From Pictodentalium vernedei (taxonomy: Eukaryota > Mollusca > Scaphopoda > Dentaliida > Dentaliidae), in assembly GCA_031216915.1 (NCBI GenBank), contig CM062294.1:386561217-386625216 (forward strand): a stretch of DNA of 64,000 nt. The letters run 5' to 3'. Below are positions 34,841-45,504 of the stretch, in pieces. The translations under genes were made by a program, and so were the position numbers. The notes below the pieces were generated by a model that made no database searches, had not been told where the DNA came from, and saw nothing but the letters and a program-made list of their open reading frames with translations. How positions within the stretch are numbered: the stretch's first letter is position 1; the number at the start of each line of letters is the position of its first letter.

Positions 34841-36376
34841 TATAGTCAAAAAAAAAAGAAAGTATAATTGAAACAAATGTGAAAAATAACATAAAGGATG
34901 AAATATAATAGTTCTAATGTTGCATGTTTGTGGACAAGAAGTCGTGCAAAGTGTTTAATGACATGTTGTTGTTGTCCACCCAACCGTATACAATTTTGCA
35001 ACGGATTTCAAAATAGCACGTGCTACCCGAGAATGTCAAATGAATGGGTGACCGACGATTTTATTTGTGTTATGTTGTGCTAGAGAGCCTGGGTTATTGA
35101 GAAAACAAGCCAGTTTTTGTCTTCCGATATTTAAAAAAATGACAAGGTTAACCGAAAATCAGAGGTTGCGTACCACTGGTATGCATGAGGCTGGGATACC
35201 TCCAGATGAGCTCGCTGCTGAGTTCGGAGTCACTGTGGCCACTATTTACCGTCTCATTGGAAGGTATAGAACCACTGGATCTACTGCCGACCAACCGCGT
35301 TCAGGTCGACCAAGAGTTACGACCCCTGCACAAGACCGACACATCAGGACGTCTTACACTGTTCTTGTCCCATTGTTTAACGCTTCCTACGACGACGAGG
35401 ACAGCAGCAATTACTCCTGGTAGAACTAACAATAGAATCTGTGCACAAACTGCCCGCAACATACTCGCTGAACGCGGCATCCAAAGTAGGCGTCCATACC
35501 ACGGACCAATCCTTACCCAACGTCATCGTACCTTCAGAATGGAATGGGTACGTCAGCTTGTTCGCTGGACTCAGCAGCGTTGGAGCACAGTTCTTTTTAG
35601 TGATGAATCACGATTTTGTCTACGGCGCGCTGATGGTAGGGCAAGAGTATATCGCCGACGAGGAGAACGGCTTTCCGATGCTTGCATGCGGGAATGCGAT
35701 CGTTTCGGCGGGGGTAGTGTAATGGTTTGGGCAGGAATTTCCTTGCACTATCCAACGCAGTTGATCTTCATCGATGGTAATCTGAATGGACATGGATATA
35801 GGGACGAAATTTTTAACGCTGTTCTTGTCCCGTTGTTTAACGCTAACGTCGGATTGCAGTTATTCCAGCAAGACAATGCCCGATGTCACGTGGCGCGTAT
35901 CTGTCGCGACTTTCTTAAGGAGCAGACCATCGAACTTCTTCCCTAGCCCCCACTTTCGCCAGATCGTCAGATTTTTCGGCAATCAAGCATCTTTGGGATC
36001 AATTGGACCGTCGGGTACGACTTCATGATCTTCAGACGTTAGGCGATTTACGTAATGTTCTGAGGCAGGAGTGGAACGCAATACCACAGGGTGACATCCA
36101 GAGACTTATCAGGTCCATGCGCCGTCGATGTCTTGCCATCCAAGAGGCAAACGGTGGACATACACGCTATTGACTGCATGTGTGATCTTTTCACCCCATG
36201 TCTGAATTGCGACGTCCTGACGTGACGCTGGCAACAGTAAGAATACGAAATTATGCAGATTCATACAGCTAGACTCGAAATATGAATTTACAATAATTTG
36301 TTTGGCACTAAAGTCGACAATACTAAAAAAAATTGCTCCTCGAAGTTTATTATACTTTCTTTTTTGACTCAGTATA
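34841..36376 (+). mobile_element. Tc1/mariner transposon, copy B (sister of copy A)
   Basis: Right end TATTATACTTTCTTTTTTGA... identical to that of copy A; left end tatagtcaaaaaaaaaagaa partly eroded. 1536 bp, opposite in orientation to copy A and lacking its internal deletion. Confidence 0.94.
35139..36173 (+). pseudogene. Tc1-type transposase relic (DD34E), copy B
   Basis: ATG at 35139 (MTRLTENQRLRTTGMHEAG), helix-turn-helix LAAEFGVTVATIYRLIGRY, linker SGRPRVTTPAQDRHIRT, then a scrambled patch at 35356-35384, then ALITPG-like, NNRICAQTARNILAERG, WSTVLFSDESRFCL (first Asp), FGGGSVMVWAGI, FQQDNARCHVARICRDFL (second Asp) and, after a stop in the codon following ELLP (35944) and small indels, the region of the Glu. 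C-terminus RSMRRRCLAIQEANGG and HTRY, stop at 36171. Three or more breaks; inactive but the most complete copy here. Confidence 0.93.
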
Positions 36377-36379
36377 TTA

Positions 36380-36850
36380 ACAAAACACCAATTCTATTCC
36401 AAATTTTGGTCCTTTGTCCTACCCGAGTACACTACAGAACAATCAAGCATACCCCAAAAACACACCCCGGATGGGGTACAGGGTAAGGCTTTATACGGGT
36501 AACGGGTGTTAACAATGGCCGAAAGTAGACCAACAGGGGTACAGACGGCTCATACTATACACTACCATGCGATACAACCAAGAATACCCCCACATCATAT
36601 GGCCTGGCATTATGTACTACCTATACCAAACCATAGGGTAGAACAAAGTATTAGGTGGGTTAGTAGTTCTAAGGGCTAATAATAGAACCCAGAGGTACGT
36701 ATCGTCCATACTATACTACCATACGGTACCAGACAATCAAGCATACTCTACATTATCACCTGACCTGGCACTGGGAATGGTTTTAGAGGAAGTTTCTTCT
36801 TCCCTTTTAACTGCGCAAAAATTCAGCTGACCATTTTATTACTTATCTGT
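36380..36850. other. No gene recognised
   Basis: Low-complexity TACC/CATAC-rich sequence; no repeat unit could be defined. Confidence 0.4.
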
Positions 36851-36854
36851 TGTA

Positions 36855-37046
36855 TTTTTAACGACACTTTCAACGATGGTTATATCGTGTCGCACAGTTT
36901 TGCGGGTGGAGGAAGCCGGAGTACCCAAAAAGAATCACTACGCAGCGGTAGTAACCCCGAGACTCTCCAACTTACTAATCTTGTACAAGCAGGGTTAACA
37001 TTGGTTGAAGGCATGTGTAGGCTACCACCAACGTGAAGTACTCCTT
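36855..37046 (-). mobile_element. SINE 3' part (minus strand), truncated
   Basis: Matches the end of the SINE body (gggtggaggaagccggagta, acaagcagggttaacattgg) but stops before the head, abutting the minisatellite arm. Confidence 0.8.
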
Positions 37047-37290
37047 ACTATCTTGAAATTTCGAGTTACTATCTCGAAATTTCGAGTTACTATCTTGAAA
37101 TTTCGATTACTATGTCGAAATTTCGAGTTACTCTTGATATTTCGGCTTATTAACTTGAAATTTCGAGTTAATATCTTCAAATTTCGAATTACTAACTTGA
37201 AATTTCGAGATAATAACTTGAAATTTCGAGTTATAAAAAAAGTAAATAAAAATTTTGTTGGCAGTACTACGCCACCGTATGTTACAATAC
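37047..37290. repeat. Minisatellite arm with unique end, right member of inverted pair
   Basis: About nine units of ctatcttgaaatttcgagtt, the inverse of the array at 29.0 kb, followed by aaaattttgttggcagtact and acgccaccgtatgttacaat, the inverse of the flank at 28.95 kb. Confidence 0.8.
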
Positions 37291-37317
37291 AAGTGCTATC
37301 TCCTTAAATACTTAGCT

Positions 37318-37527
37318 TTAACCCCCTATAAACAAAGCAGACGACGTCATAATTTAAATTCAAAATTTTCAACAAAACCATATCACGTGATCCCCTCATT
37401 GGAACGCGGTCGACGAGTTCGTTTCAAGGAGGGGCTCGCATGACATGGTTTTGTTGAATTTTTTTTTCATCTACTGAATTTGTACACCACGTCACGGATG
37501 CGGCCGATTCGGCAGGTAAATGGGTAA
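37318..37527. mobile_element. Palindromic TTAA-type MITE, diverged
   Basis: TTAA at 37318, then CCCCCTATA; right end ggcaggtaaatgggtaa. Core cctcattggaacgcgg / gtttcaaggagg with aacaaaaccatatcacgtga arms as in the 14465 copy. 210 bp. Confidence 0.72.
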
Positions 37528-37559
37528 CCCTTACCCAACAGAACACTTGAAAAACAAAT

Positions 37560-38900
37560 TGAAAAATCAAACGTATTCTCTATGGGGCCTAACCATGTTC
37601 AGCCCCGTGAGTTCAACTCCGTTGAAATTATCTTGTTATGGCACACAACCTGGGGCGTCGACAAATGCCTCAGATGCAAGTATTGGGCGTCTTTTTGTTC
37701 TGGAAAATTACACACTACTCGGAGCGGTGATAAAAACATCAGACGCTCGGATTTTGCCTCTTTTCAGGCCTGAAAGTCAGATTTTCCTCCCACGGGACCG
37801 AATCATGATCGGCCCCATGGGTTATGCAGCAATGCAATTTTTTCATTATTATGCACTATAAACAGGGCGACCACAGTGCCCCAGGTGCGAGGATTTTGCG
37901 TCTTTTCGGTCCAAAAAATGAAAATTTTCCCACACAGAACCAAACCATGCGCGTTCGCGTGACTTGAATACCATTGAAATTATCTCGTTATCACAGACAA
38001 TTTGAGGCATCGGCAAAATTGTCTTTGATGCAAGGATTGTGTGTCTGCTCGGTCCCGACAGTATACACACTATCCGGGGGTATTGATAAATACCCCAAAT
38101 GCAAGCATTTTGCCTTTTTTCGGGCTTGAAAATCAGAATTTTCTCTCACGGGACCAATCAAATCATGGTCGGCCCCGTGGGCTAGGCAACAGTGGAATTC
38201 TTTCGTTATCACGCACTACCCCGAGTATCGAAAATGCCTCAGATGCCAAGATTTTTCGTCTTTTCGGTTATGAAAATCAATTTTTTTACACCTCGAGACT
38301 AAACCATGTTCAGCCTCGCAAATTCGATTCCATTAAAATTATCTTGTTATAGCACACACCCTGGGGCGTCGATAAATGTCTCAGATGCAAGTATTAGGAG
38401 TCTTTTTGGTACTGAAAATTACACACTACTCGGAGCGGTGGTAAACACCCCAGACGCTAGGATTTTGCCATGCCCTTTTCATGCGTGAGTATCAGAATTT
38501 CCTCCCACGAGGCCGATCATGATCGGCTCTGTAAGTTAGGCAGCATTCCAATTCTTTCATTATCATGCAGTATACCCAGGGCGTCCACAGAGCCTCGTGT
38601 GCGTGGATTTTGCGTCTTTTCGGTCCGAAAATGAAATTTTATTCACACAGAGCCAAACCATGCATGCTCGGTCTCGTGGATAGGATGCCAGTGAAATCAT
38701 CTCTTTATTATACACATGCAATTCAGGGCATTGACAAACATCTCTGATCTAAGAATTGGGCGTACCGTTGTTCTGTACCGAAAATTGCACACTGCTGGGG
38801 GCATCGATAAATATCACAGACCTGAAAGTCAAAATCTCCGAACCGTCTATAAGTGTTCTCAAAATCCTACCAAGTGGCCCCTCTTGAACTCCTCTTCTAT
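37560..38900. repeat. Satellite-like tandem repeat, ~355-bp unit
   Basis: About 3.7 units; the word gaaattatct recurs at about 37624, 37975, 38334 and 38693, and aattctttcattat words at a fixed offset. Units are clearly diverged. One further unit, inverted, sits at 54597-54947 between two hAT-like copies. Confidence 0.88.
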
Positions 38901-38984
38901 CATCAGGTCTTTGGTACAGGAGACCAAATAACAGACAAAGGGCGCCAGGAGGTTCTGCTTCCGAAACTTCTTCAATTTCGTTCT

Positions 38985-39060
38985 ATAATATTCCGCTTTT
39001 TAATTTCGTTCTGTAATATTCCGCTTTTTAATTTCGTTCTGTAATATTCCGCTTTTTGAT
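38985..39060. repeat. Short tandem repeat (aatttcgttctgtaatattccgc)
   Basis: Three ~26-bp copies containing ttcgttctgtaatattccgc in a row. Confidence 0.85.
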
Positions 39061-39101
39061 TGATTTGCTTTGAGATTCCATTCGAAATCATCTACTTGAT
39101 T

Positions 39102-39477
39102 GGAGGCGCGGTGGCTCAGTTGGTAGAGGTGCAGGCTGCAAGCCGAGAGGTCCTCGGTTCGAATCCCACCTGCGGCAACTGCGTTGTGTCCTTGGGCAAG
39201 ACACTTCACCCCCCCCCCCCCCATTGCCCACGTGAGGGCACGGTGACGCTGTGTACTAAGGCGTACTGCACGTCGATGGTGCACCTGTCTTCAACCAATG
39301 CTAACCCTGCTTGTGTGGAGTTAGTATGTTGGGGAGCTGACAGTTGCTCGCCGTTGCTCGGTGGTTCTCTCCGGGTACTCCGGCTTCCCCCACCCGTAAA
39401 ACTGTCGTGGTCATGATTAGCCATTGTGCAGAAATATGTGACCTTAAACACCAATAAATAAATAAATAAATAAATAA
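39102..39477 (+). mobile_element. tRNA-headed SINE, reference-quality copy
   Basis: Head gaggcgcggtggctcagttg (box A) ... ggttcgaatccc (box B), body ccttgggcaagacacttcac ... gttgctcggtggttctctcc, tail (AAAT)n. Perfect 12-bp duplication ATCTACTTGATT at 39090-39101 and 39478-39489. The head is a tRNA relic transcribed by Pol III when active; it is not a tRNA gene, lacking a foldable acceptor stem. Confidence 0.96.
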
Positions 39478-39540
39478 ATCTACTTGATTAGATTTGGGAT
39501 TCGATTCCATCCGACATTTGAGATTCGTCACTACATGACA

Positions 39541-39725
39541 CTTGGTCGTGTAGTGGTCACTTGGTCGTAAGCCACATGGTTGAACAAACACTTGGTCAAA
39601 TGGACATTTGGTCGAAAGGACTGGTCGAATGGACACTTGGTCGAATGGACATTTTGTCGAATGGACATTTAGTGGAATGGAAGTTTACAAAGACTTTCGT
39701 CGAAACATTTTTGTTCGAATTAAAT
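39541..39725. repeat. Minisatellite arm, right member of inverted pair (GGTCGAATGGACACTT)
   Basis: About eight units of cttggtcgaatggaca, the inverse of 26521-26612, followed by acgaaa-rich sequence similar to the left member's outer flank. Confidence 0.75.
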
Positions 39726-39779
39726 GAATTTTCAGCCCCCCCCCCCCCCCCCCCAATTTTTCAGAGTGCATAGACAAAG

Positions 39780-40330
39780 GGCATATAGTAGCCGCCTTGT
39801 CAATCCATACGTTCGTCCATTCCTCTGTTGGGCCGTTTGTCTGTTCGTCCGTTTTTACTTTGTCCGATCTATAAAAAAATGTTCACATTTGAAATTACCT
39901 TAGCTTGACCCAAGGTTGAACATCTAAGATCAAGGTCACAGACCGTTAGTTTGTTTGTTCCTCCATTCTACATTTGTCCGGCACATATTCAACCGACCGA
40001 TATTGTTAATACTTCACACATTGATTGCTTGTGTCTCAACGATGTGTTATGATAAGGACCCAAGGTCATACCTCGAAAGTCAAGGTCTCAAACCATTAGC
40101 TTTTTTGTTCCTCCATTCTAACGTTGCAGTTATTCAATTTAGCGATATTGTTCATACTTGACACAATGATTGCTTAGGACTTGAGGCTGGGTCATGACCT
40201 TGACCCATGGTCATTCCCCAAAGGTCAAAGTCACAGGCCCTTAGTTTGTTCATCTATTCTAATTTTGTGTGACCCAGAAAGAAGAAATATTGAAAGAACC
40301 GATTTCGTTCATATTTCATACATACTTCTT
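39780..40330. repeat. Tandem ~165-bp repeat rich in AAGGTCA words
   Basis: Units share tgacccaaggt, caaggtcac, ttagtttgttcctccattct and gatattgtt. It contains TCAAGGTCA (39930-39938), the extended half-site of ERR/NR5A receptors, and AGGTCAAAGTCA (40222-40233), a DR1. The type is common in mollusc genomes from memory. Confidence 0.75.
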
Positions 40331-40339
40331 TGTTTGGTG

Positions 40340-41110
40340 ATTATCGAACAGACTCAGTCAGTATACCCGATAGATTGGCATTAATACACGTAAAATACGT
40401 TAGAAACGAATACTGGAGAGTTTATCAGTTACAATTCCCGGAAAGTAAAGTATTTTCCATTAGCGCACTTCTGAAGAACAAAAGGTACGACGCCCTTGAT
40501 GTAACCGCCAGTGAACTTAACCCCCACCCCTCCACGAAGGAGCCTCTCCATAAATGAGACTACGTATTTGTCCTAATAACAATCAGCAAATAAAGACCTT
40601 CGCTTGCCAGCAATGTTCCTCAATGGTATTTTCGTATGAAGGATTGGGTCAGTGGGATGTGATCCTCAGAGCTAAGGGGAAGCTGCCCACTCCTAGCTTC
40701 CAGCACCCCTTGAAGACATGATACCAGTTTTTACCAATATTCGCGGAGCACTAACTGCAGCGTCCCAATGTCGCACCGCACAGGTGTCCAGCACTCTGAT
40801 ATTTCAGGTGTCCTACCCGAAAAATCGCGAAACCCCTCAATGATTTGCTTATCAACAGTATTCTTTGACGCTCTCTGTACCCGTAAACCCATTCCTTTCA
40901 TTTTCGATGATTGGGAGGTTTACCAAAACTGATGCAAACCGTCAGTTCAATGAATGATCCTTTCTAAGCTTTTAGCTTCAAGGTATTCTCGTCGATATAG
41001 TTCATATTACACTGAGCTCCACCCATTTATACAGTCATTAATTCAAATATATCGCTCAGTTCAATGAGTGCAGTTTTCAACTCGAGAATGACTTGATTGC
41101 ATATGTAAAT
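40340..41110. other. No gene recognised
   Basis: Unique-looking sequence with no motif I can name; the short open frame at 40330-40557 has no recognisable domain. Confidence 0.4.
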
Positions 41111-41115
41111 TCCCC

Positions 41116-41358
41116 TTAACCCTTTGAACACCGGTGGAACCTTCCATGTAAGTTCAATGCCATCAATTGGAAGAATCTACATTCGTCATTTGGGGTAGAC
41201 CAATTAATATTGTCAACGTGCAGCCTTAGAGCTGCACGTTGACAATGTCAATTGGTCAACCATATGCACACTAAGCAACCACCCACTTTATGACAACAGG
41301 CCGTGTAAGAATCCTGAGCCGGAAAAGCAGGTTTTCGAAGGGATTCAAAGAGATAACT
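41116..41358. mobile_element. Palindromic TTAA-type MITE
   Basis: Starts TTAACCCTTTGAACACC; right end ggattcaaagagataa. Core attgtcaacgtgcagcc / gctgcacgttgacaat. 243 bp; end sequence as in the nested copy at 16248. Confidence 0.75.
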
Positions 41359-41528
41359 TATTATTCCACTTCATCAAAATTGTACCAAAAGATCTTTCTT
41401 TTTTTCTGTGGTAAATGTTTCAAATTTGTTATGGATGATTATTTCATTGTTTGGATTTTGATGTTATTTCTTCATTACACATTAAATTTTGACGAGTTTT
41501 GTTGTCTCAACACAGACGGCGTTTGCAT

Positions 41529-42077
41529 TAGGCACGTAGCTAGGATCAAATTTTTTTTTTTTTTGGGGGGGGGGGGGGGGGGCAAAGGAGAATTGTGGGA
41601 GGGCGAGCCTAGGACGAGATGCCGAAGGCATCTCCCGAGGGCGAAGGCTCGAGTGTGGGGGAAGACACGGGAGGAGGTCGCCCCCTCCCGTATGTGGGGG
41701 TCTGGAAAATTTTGGATTTTAGCATGTCTCGGACGCGATTTCCTGGCTCCTGCGGTATATTTCGACTCACATTTCCGAAGGAATATGACCCCATTCACAC
41801 TTACAGATTGGCTCCTTATCACTGAAGCTCGAGTTATTGGCCAAAATTTATAACAATATCGCGTTTTATAAACTGTAACTAATGTATGTGTCCCGCAAAT
41901 TTACCATGAGTGTTTGTTCACAGAATCTTCACTAGAATAAGTGGTCCTGAAAATCTTGCATAAAGAATATATATATATTTTTTTTTTTGGGGGGGGGGGG
42001 GGGGGGCAAGACTGAGTTTTTTTTGGGGGGGGGGCAGTTGCCTCCCCCCCCCGTGCACCCCCATAGCTACGTGCCTG
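41529..42077. mobile_element. Non-autonomous hAT-like element with exact 8-bp target duplication
   Basis: TIR TAGGCACGTAGCTA at the left, TAGCTACGTGCCTG at the right. Perfect duplication GTTTGCAT at 41521-41528 and 42078-42085. G runs inside both ends; contains gatgccgaaggcatc, shared with 45505 and 59910. The 187-aa open frame crossing its left end is not a gene. Confidence 0.92.
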
Positions 42078-42129
42078 GTTTGCATGAATAACATTCAAAC
42101 GTGGGTACCCTATACGCCATTTTTTGATC

Positions 42130-43123
42130 AAAATCAATGGCGATTATGCCCACTTCGGGCTTCAGTCGCTGCTCAAACTCTCCTTACCACTGACCCCATC
42201 AAGTTGTTTATTAACCTTTCTGTGATGCTATTCCAATCCCGAAGAAGGGCGTGAACTAAGCGACGATGTTTGGGACGTTAACGCGCTTCCTGACCCTCCT
42301 GTCCAGTTAGTCCCACTCGATATACGTCCCACTCCCATCTTCGATTGGGGACAAATCTGGGTTGAAGGGTGGCCAATCGAGAACTGGGGATTGGTTGAGG
42401 AAGTCACGACAAATCCTAGCAACCTCCACCCTTCCATTATCCTACTGCAACGTAAGGCTACGCGCATGGATAAGTGGAAGGACGTGAGGTATGAGGGCCT
42501 GATCCCTATATCTTACGGCTGTAAGATTGCCCTGGATGACCACGAGAGGTGTTTTCACGCCATGAGAAATCCCCCTCCCCAATCCATAATAGACCCTCCC
42601 CGGAAACTGTCGTTTTCCTAATATAGCTTACCTCGACGTTGATAGCAACGTTGTCGTCCATCTGACCTGAAAAGCGTGAACCGAGACTCGGCAGTGAATA
42701 ACACACGTCTCCAGTGGGCCAAATGGAACCGATTTGGTGCATGCGCCCGCAGCCATTGCAACCGGCGTTTACGTCACCTGGGTGCAAGTTGTGAACCAGC
42801 CTTAAATTGAGCTCCCGCAACCGATTCCTAACTGTTTTTGGACACATTCGGCGACCATGAGTGCTTACAGCCTGACTCGGCGTCTCTGTCGCCGTCTGAA
42901 ATCGGTTACGGAGGTGTGAGAGACGTATTGCTCAATCTTGAATTGGCGACGTAATGCGCGGACGTCTGCTCCTGGGACGGTCAACTAATCTTCATGTGGC
43001 CCCGAGATGCCCAACTAAATGAGCTATCGTTGACTCATGGACCCCAAATTGCTGGGCGACGAGACGTTGCGATTGGCCATGAATAATTAGAGCAATAGCC
43101 GTACCCCTATCAACTTTGGACAT
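42130..43123 (-). pseudogene. Decayed Tc1-type transposase
   Basis: Minus-strand ATG at 43123: MSKVDRGTAIALIIHGQSQR, VAQQFGVHESTIAHLV (helix-turn-helix), SRRPRITSP, then TVRNRLRELNLR, a VLFTxESRF-like stretch split by frame changes (first acidic residue as AESRF), DNGRVEVARICRDFL (second Asp) and FNPDLSPIE (Glu). Many stops and frame changes. TIRs were not found. Distinct from both other Tc1 families here. Confidence 0.85.
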
Positions 43124-43328
43124 TCGCAGGATTTTGCTTTTCAATCGAGTTGAAATGAAATGTACAATCGATGTCTACTGTTCAAAATTTCGATTAGGAA
43201 TGGTTTTCAAGCCCGATGCACGCGGGGTGCCCCGGATACACGTTTTGTCGAAAAATATGTAGAAAGCATGCAAAGTCTCACGTGGTCATGGTTGACTGAA
43301 TGTTAACCAAAGACTCTTTAGACAGAAC

Positions 43329-43726
43329 TCCGGAGGCGCGGTGGCGTCGCGGTAACCGGTTCTCGTCAGATCACCGACTTTAAGCAACGTCGAGCGTGGT
43401 TAGTAGTTGGATGGGTGACCATTTCAGCGACTGATTCGCGCTCCCGCGTTGTGTCTTTGGGCAAGGCACTTAACCCCGAATGCCTACATGGGGGCACGAT
43501 GACGCTGTGTACTAAGGCGTACTGCATGTCGATGGTGCGCATGTCTTCAACCAATCTAACCCTGCCTGTGCCGCGGTGCAGAGTTACGATGTTGGAGAGC
43601 TGACAGCTGCATGCTCGTCGTTGCTCGGTGGTTCTCTCCGGTTTCCCCCACCCGTAAAACTGTCATCGACATGTGACCCTAACTGTTAAAGTGTCGCCAA
43701 ATCCCAATAAATAGATAAATAGATAA
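43329..43726 (+). mobile_element. SINE with 5S rRNA-derived head (SINE3 type)
   Basis: The head ttctcgtcagatcaccgact, agcaacgtcgagcgtggtta and ttggatgggtgacc copies the internal promoter part (boxes A, IE and C) of 5S rRNA; the body and tail are those of the tRNA-headed SINEs (ctttgggcaaggcacttaac; ttgctcggtggttctctccg; aataaatagataa). Perfect 10-bp duplication TAGACAGAAC at 43319-43328 and 43727-43736. Not a functional 5S gene: only the promoter half is present. Confidence 0.93.
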
Positions 43727-43739
43727 TAGACAGAACACT

Positions 43740-44740
43740 GGGGTTGCTATGTGTCACGGATAAAAAAATTGTATTACCAAAACTGAACTTGCGTTTCTTT
43801 TTATCGTAAGTATATTAACGACACTGTCTATATGATGTTACCTGCGAATTTCGCTAGGTGTCCCCTTCTGAGCGGCTCTTGGCAGTAGCAGATCCAGGAT
43901 TTAGTAGTTGGTGTTGCTGGGGAGTTTGGGGACACCACCGTGATTTTCAGTCATGGGTCATGATGCGAAGATCATCCGCCCCGCGTAACTTCGAGTTGAA
44001 AACAAGTACGAGAAGGGGTAAGCGCTTTCGTCGGCGGGTATAGCACCTTCCCTGAGAATATTTTTGGAAAATGGGAGGTTAGTTACAAAACTAGAGGGGG
44101 GGGGTCACCCCTCCGTGAATCCACCCATGCTTAGGACCCACAGGACCATCCATGAACCACATAAAGTTAGTATAGTTCACACTTTAAAGTCATGACTGTT
44201 GGTCAATGGAGGCGTGGCCAAAACTCCCACGTCTATGCGTATTGCATCGGCGTGGTGTTACGCAGCTATATAGATTACATTAGTTGACGCATATTTGCGC
44301 ATATCGTCAGGAACAGGAACCTATATTAAAGTTGCCGAAAGCATTATTTTTTTTTTTGGCGGGGGGAGGGGGGGGGGTAGACATCGTTTGGATAGATGGA
44401 GCATGATTTACTTTCGATATATCACTCGGCTTGAGTGGAAGGGCATCGGAGCGACAGGTGTCTTCCATCCCTTTGGTATGATCAGGAGCCTCCCTGAAGA
44501 AATGTTTTAAAATGGATCCCAAATGGCCTCTATCTGGAGGTACTTTCAAGCTCAATAGAACGTAAACTTGCACTAAATGTAGTAATATATTTCTAATTAC
44601 ATTAGTTATCGCGCTACGCAGATTGTAGAATTCTTAATCCTTTGGGGGAAAAGTGGTCACCATGATTTTGGAAGTCCTGACCCCTCAGGTCCATAGCTAT
44701 GCACTATTAGCTGAGCTAGGCTATGAATGGGCTTTAATTT
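43740..44740. other. No gene recognised
   Basis: G runs at 44096 and 44361; cagatccaggatttag (43887) and cgtgaatccacccatgc (44137) may be the two ends of a short DNA element, but the match is weak. Confidence 0.35.
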
Positions 44741-44749
44741 TACAAAGTT

Positions 44750-45440
44750 ACGTGATATTCCGACCGCCCAATACTCAGAAGTTTGATATTCCTAAGACCC
44801 GTTACTGCAAAGGTCCATTTCTTCGAAGACCAATACCCCGAAAGTTCCAGAAGTTCTCATATTCCGACGGCCCAATACACCGAAAAACCATTACGTCAAA
44901 GACCCAATACACCGAGGATCTGATATTACGATCTGATATTCCGTCGGCCCAGTTCTCCAAAGGTCCATTACCCCGAAGACTCAATACTGCGAAGGTCCTA
45001 CATTCCTACGGTCCACTACCTCGGAGGTCTGAAATTCCGAAGAACCACTGCCTTGACGGCCTAATACTTTGAAGATTCTGACTGCCAAATACTCAGGAGG
45101 TACTATATTCTGACGGCCTTATACTCCGAAAGTCCAATATTCCAAAGGCCCAATACCGCGAAGGGCTAATACTCCTAATTAAAGGTCCAACATTTCGAAG
45201 GCTCAATACTCCGAAGGACCGACATTTAAACGGGCCGTTATTCCGAAGATTCAATACTCCGAAGGTCCGATATTCTGATGGACAAATACTTATAAAGTCC
45301 AATACTCCGGCACTCTGAAGGTTAGATACTCAGGGAGAATGCTCTGAAGGTCCAGCACTCAGAAGGACCGATATTCCGATGGACAAATACTTATAAAGTC
45401 CAATACTCCGGCACTCTGAAGGTTAGATACTCAGGGCCGG
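44750..45440. repeat. Minisatellite arm, left member of inverted pair (CCAATACTCCGAAGGT)
   Basis: Some 40 units of 13-16 bp such as ggtccaatactccgaagg. A further short block is at 45945-46075. The inverse (ccttcggagtattgg-like) fills 48765-49015. Confidence 0.85.
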
Positions 45441-45504
45441 GGACAAGAAACTCGGTCCCCAGGGTTAATTCTACGACGAACTCCTTTTCTAAAGAGTCGG
45501 GATA

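Noticed and set aside
39102-39180. tRNA gene
   Set aside because: Boxes A and B are present but the acceptor stem does not pair and the segment continues into the SINE body with target duplications.
41290-41853. 187-aa open frame as a gene
   Set aside because: It crosses the end of a MITE, single-copy sequence and the left end of a hAT-like element, with a poly-G run in the middle.
43345-43430. 5S rRNA gene
   Set aside because: Only the promoter half of 5S is present, fused to a SINE body.
44750-45440. CRISPR-like array or other spaced direct repeats
   Set aside because: Units are short, degenerate and head-to-tail with no unique spacers, in eukaryotic sequence: a minisatellite.
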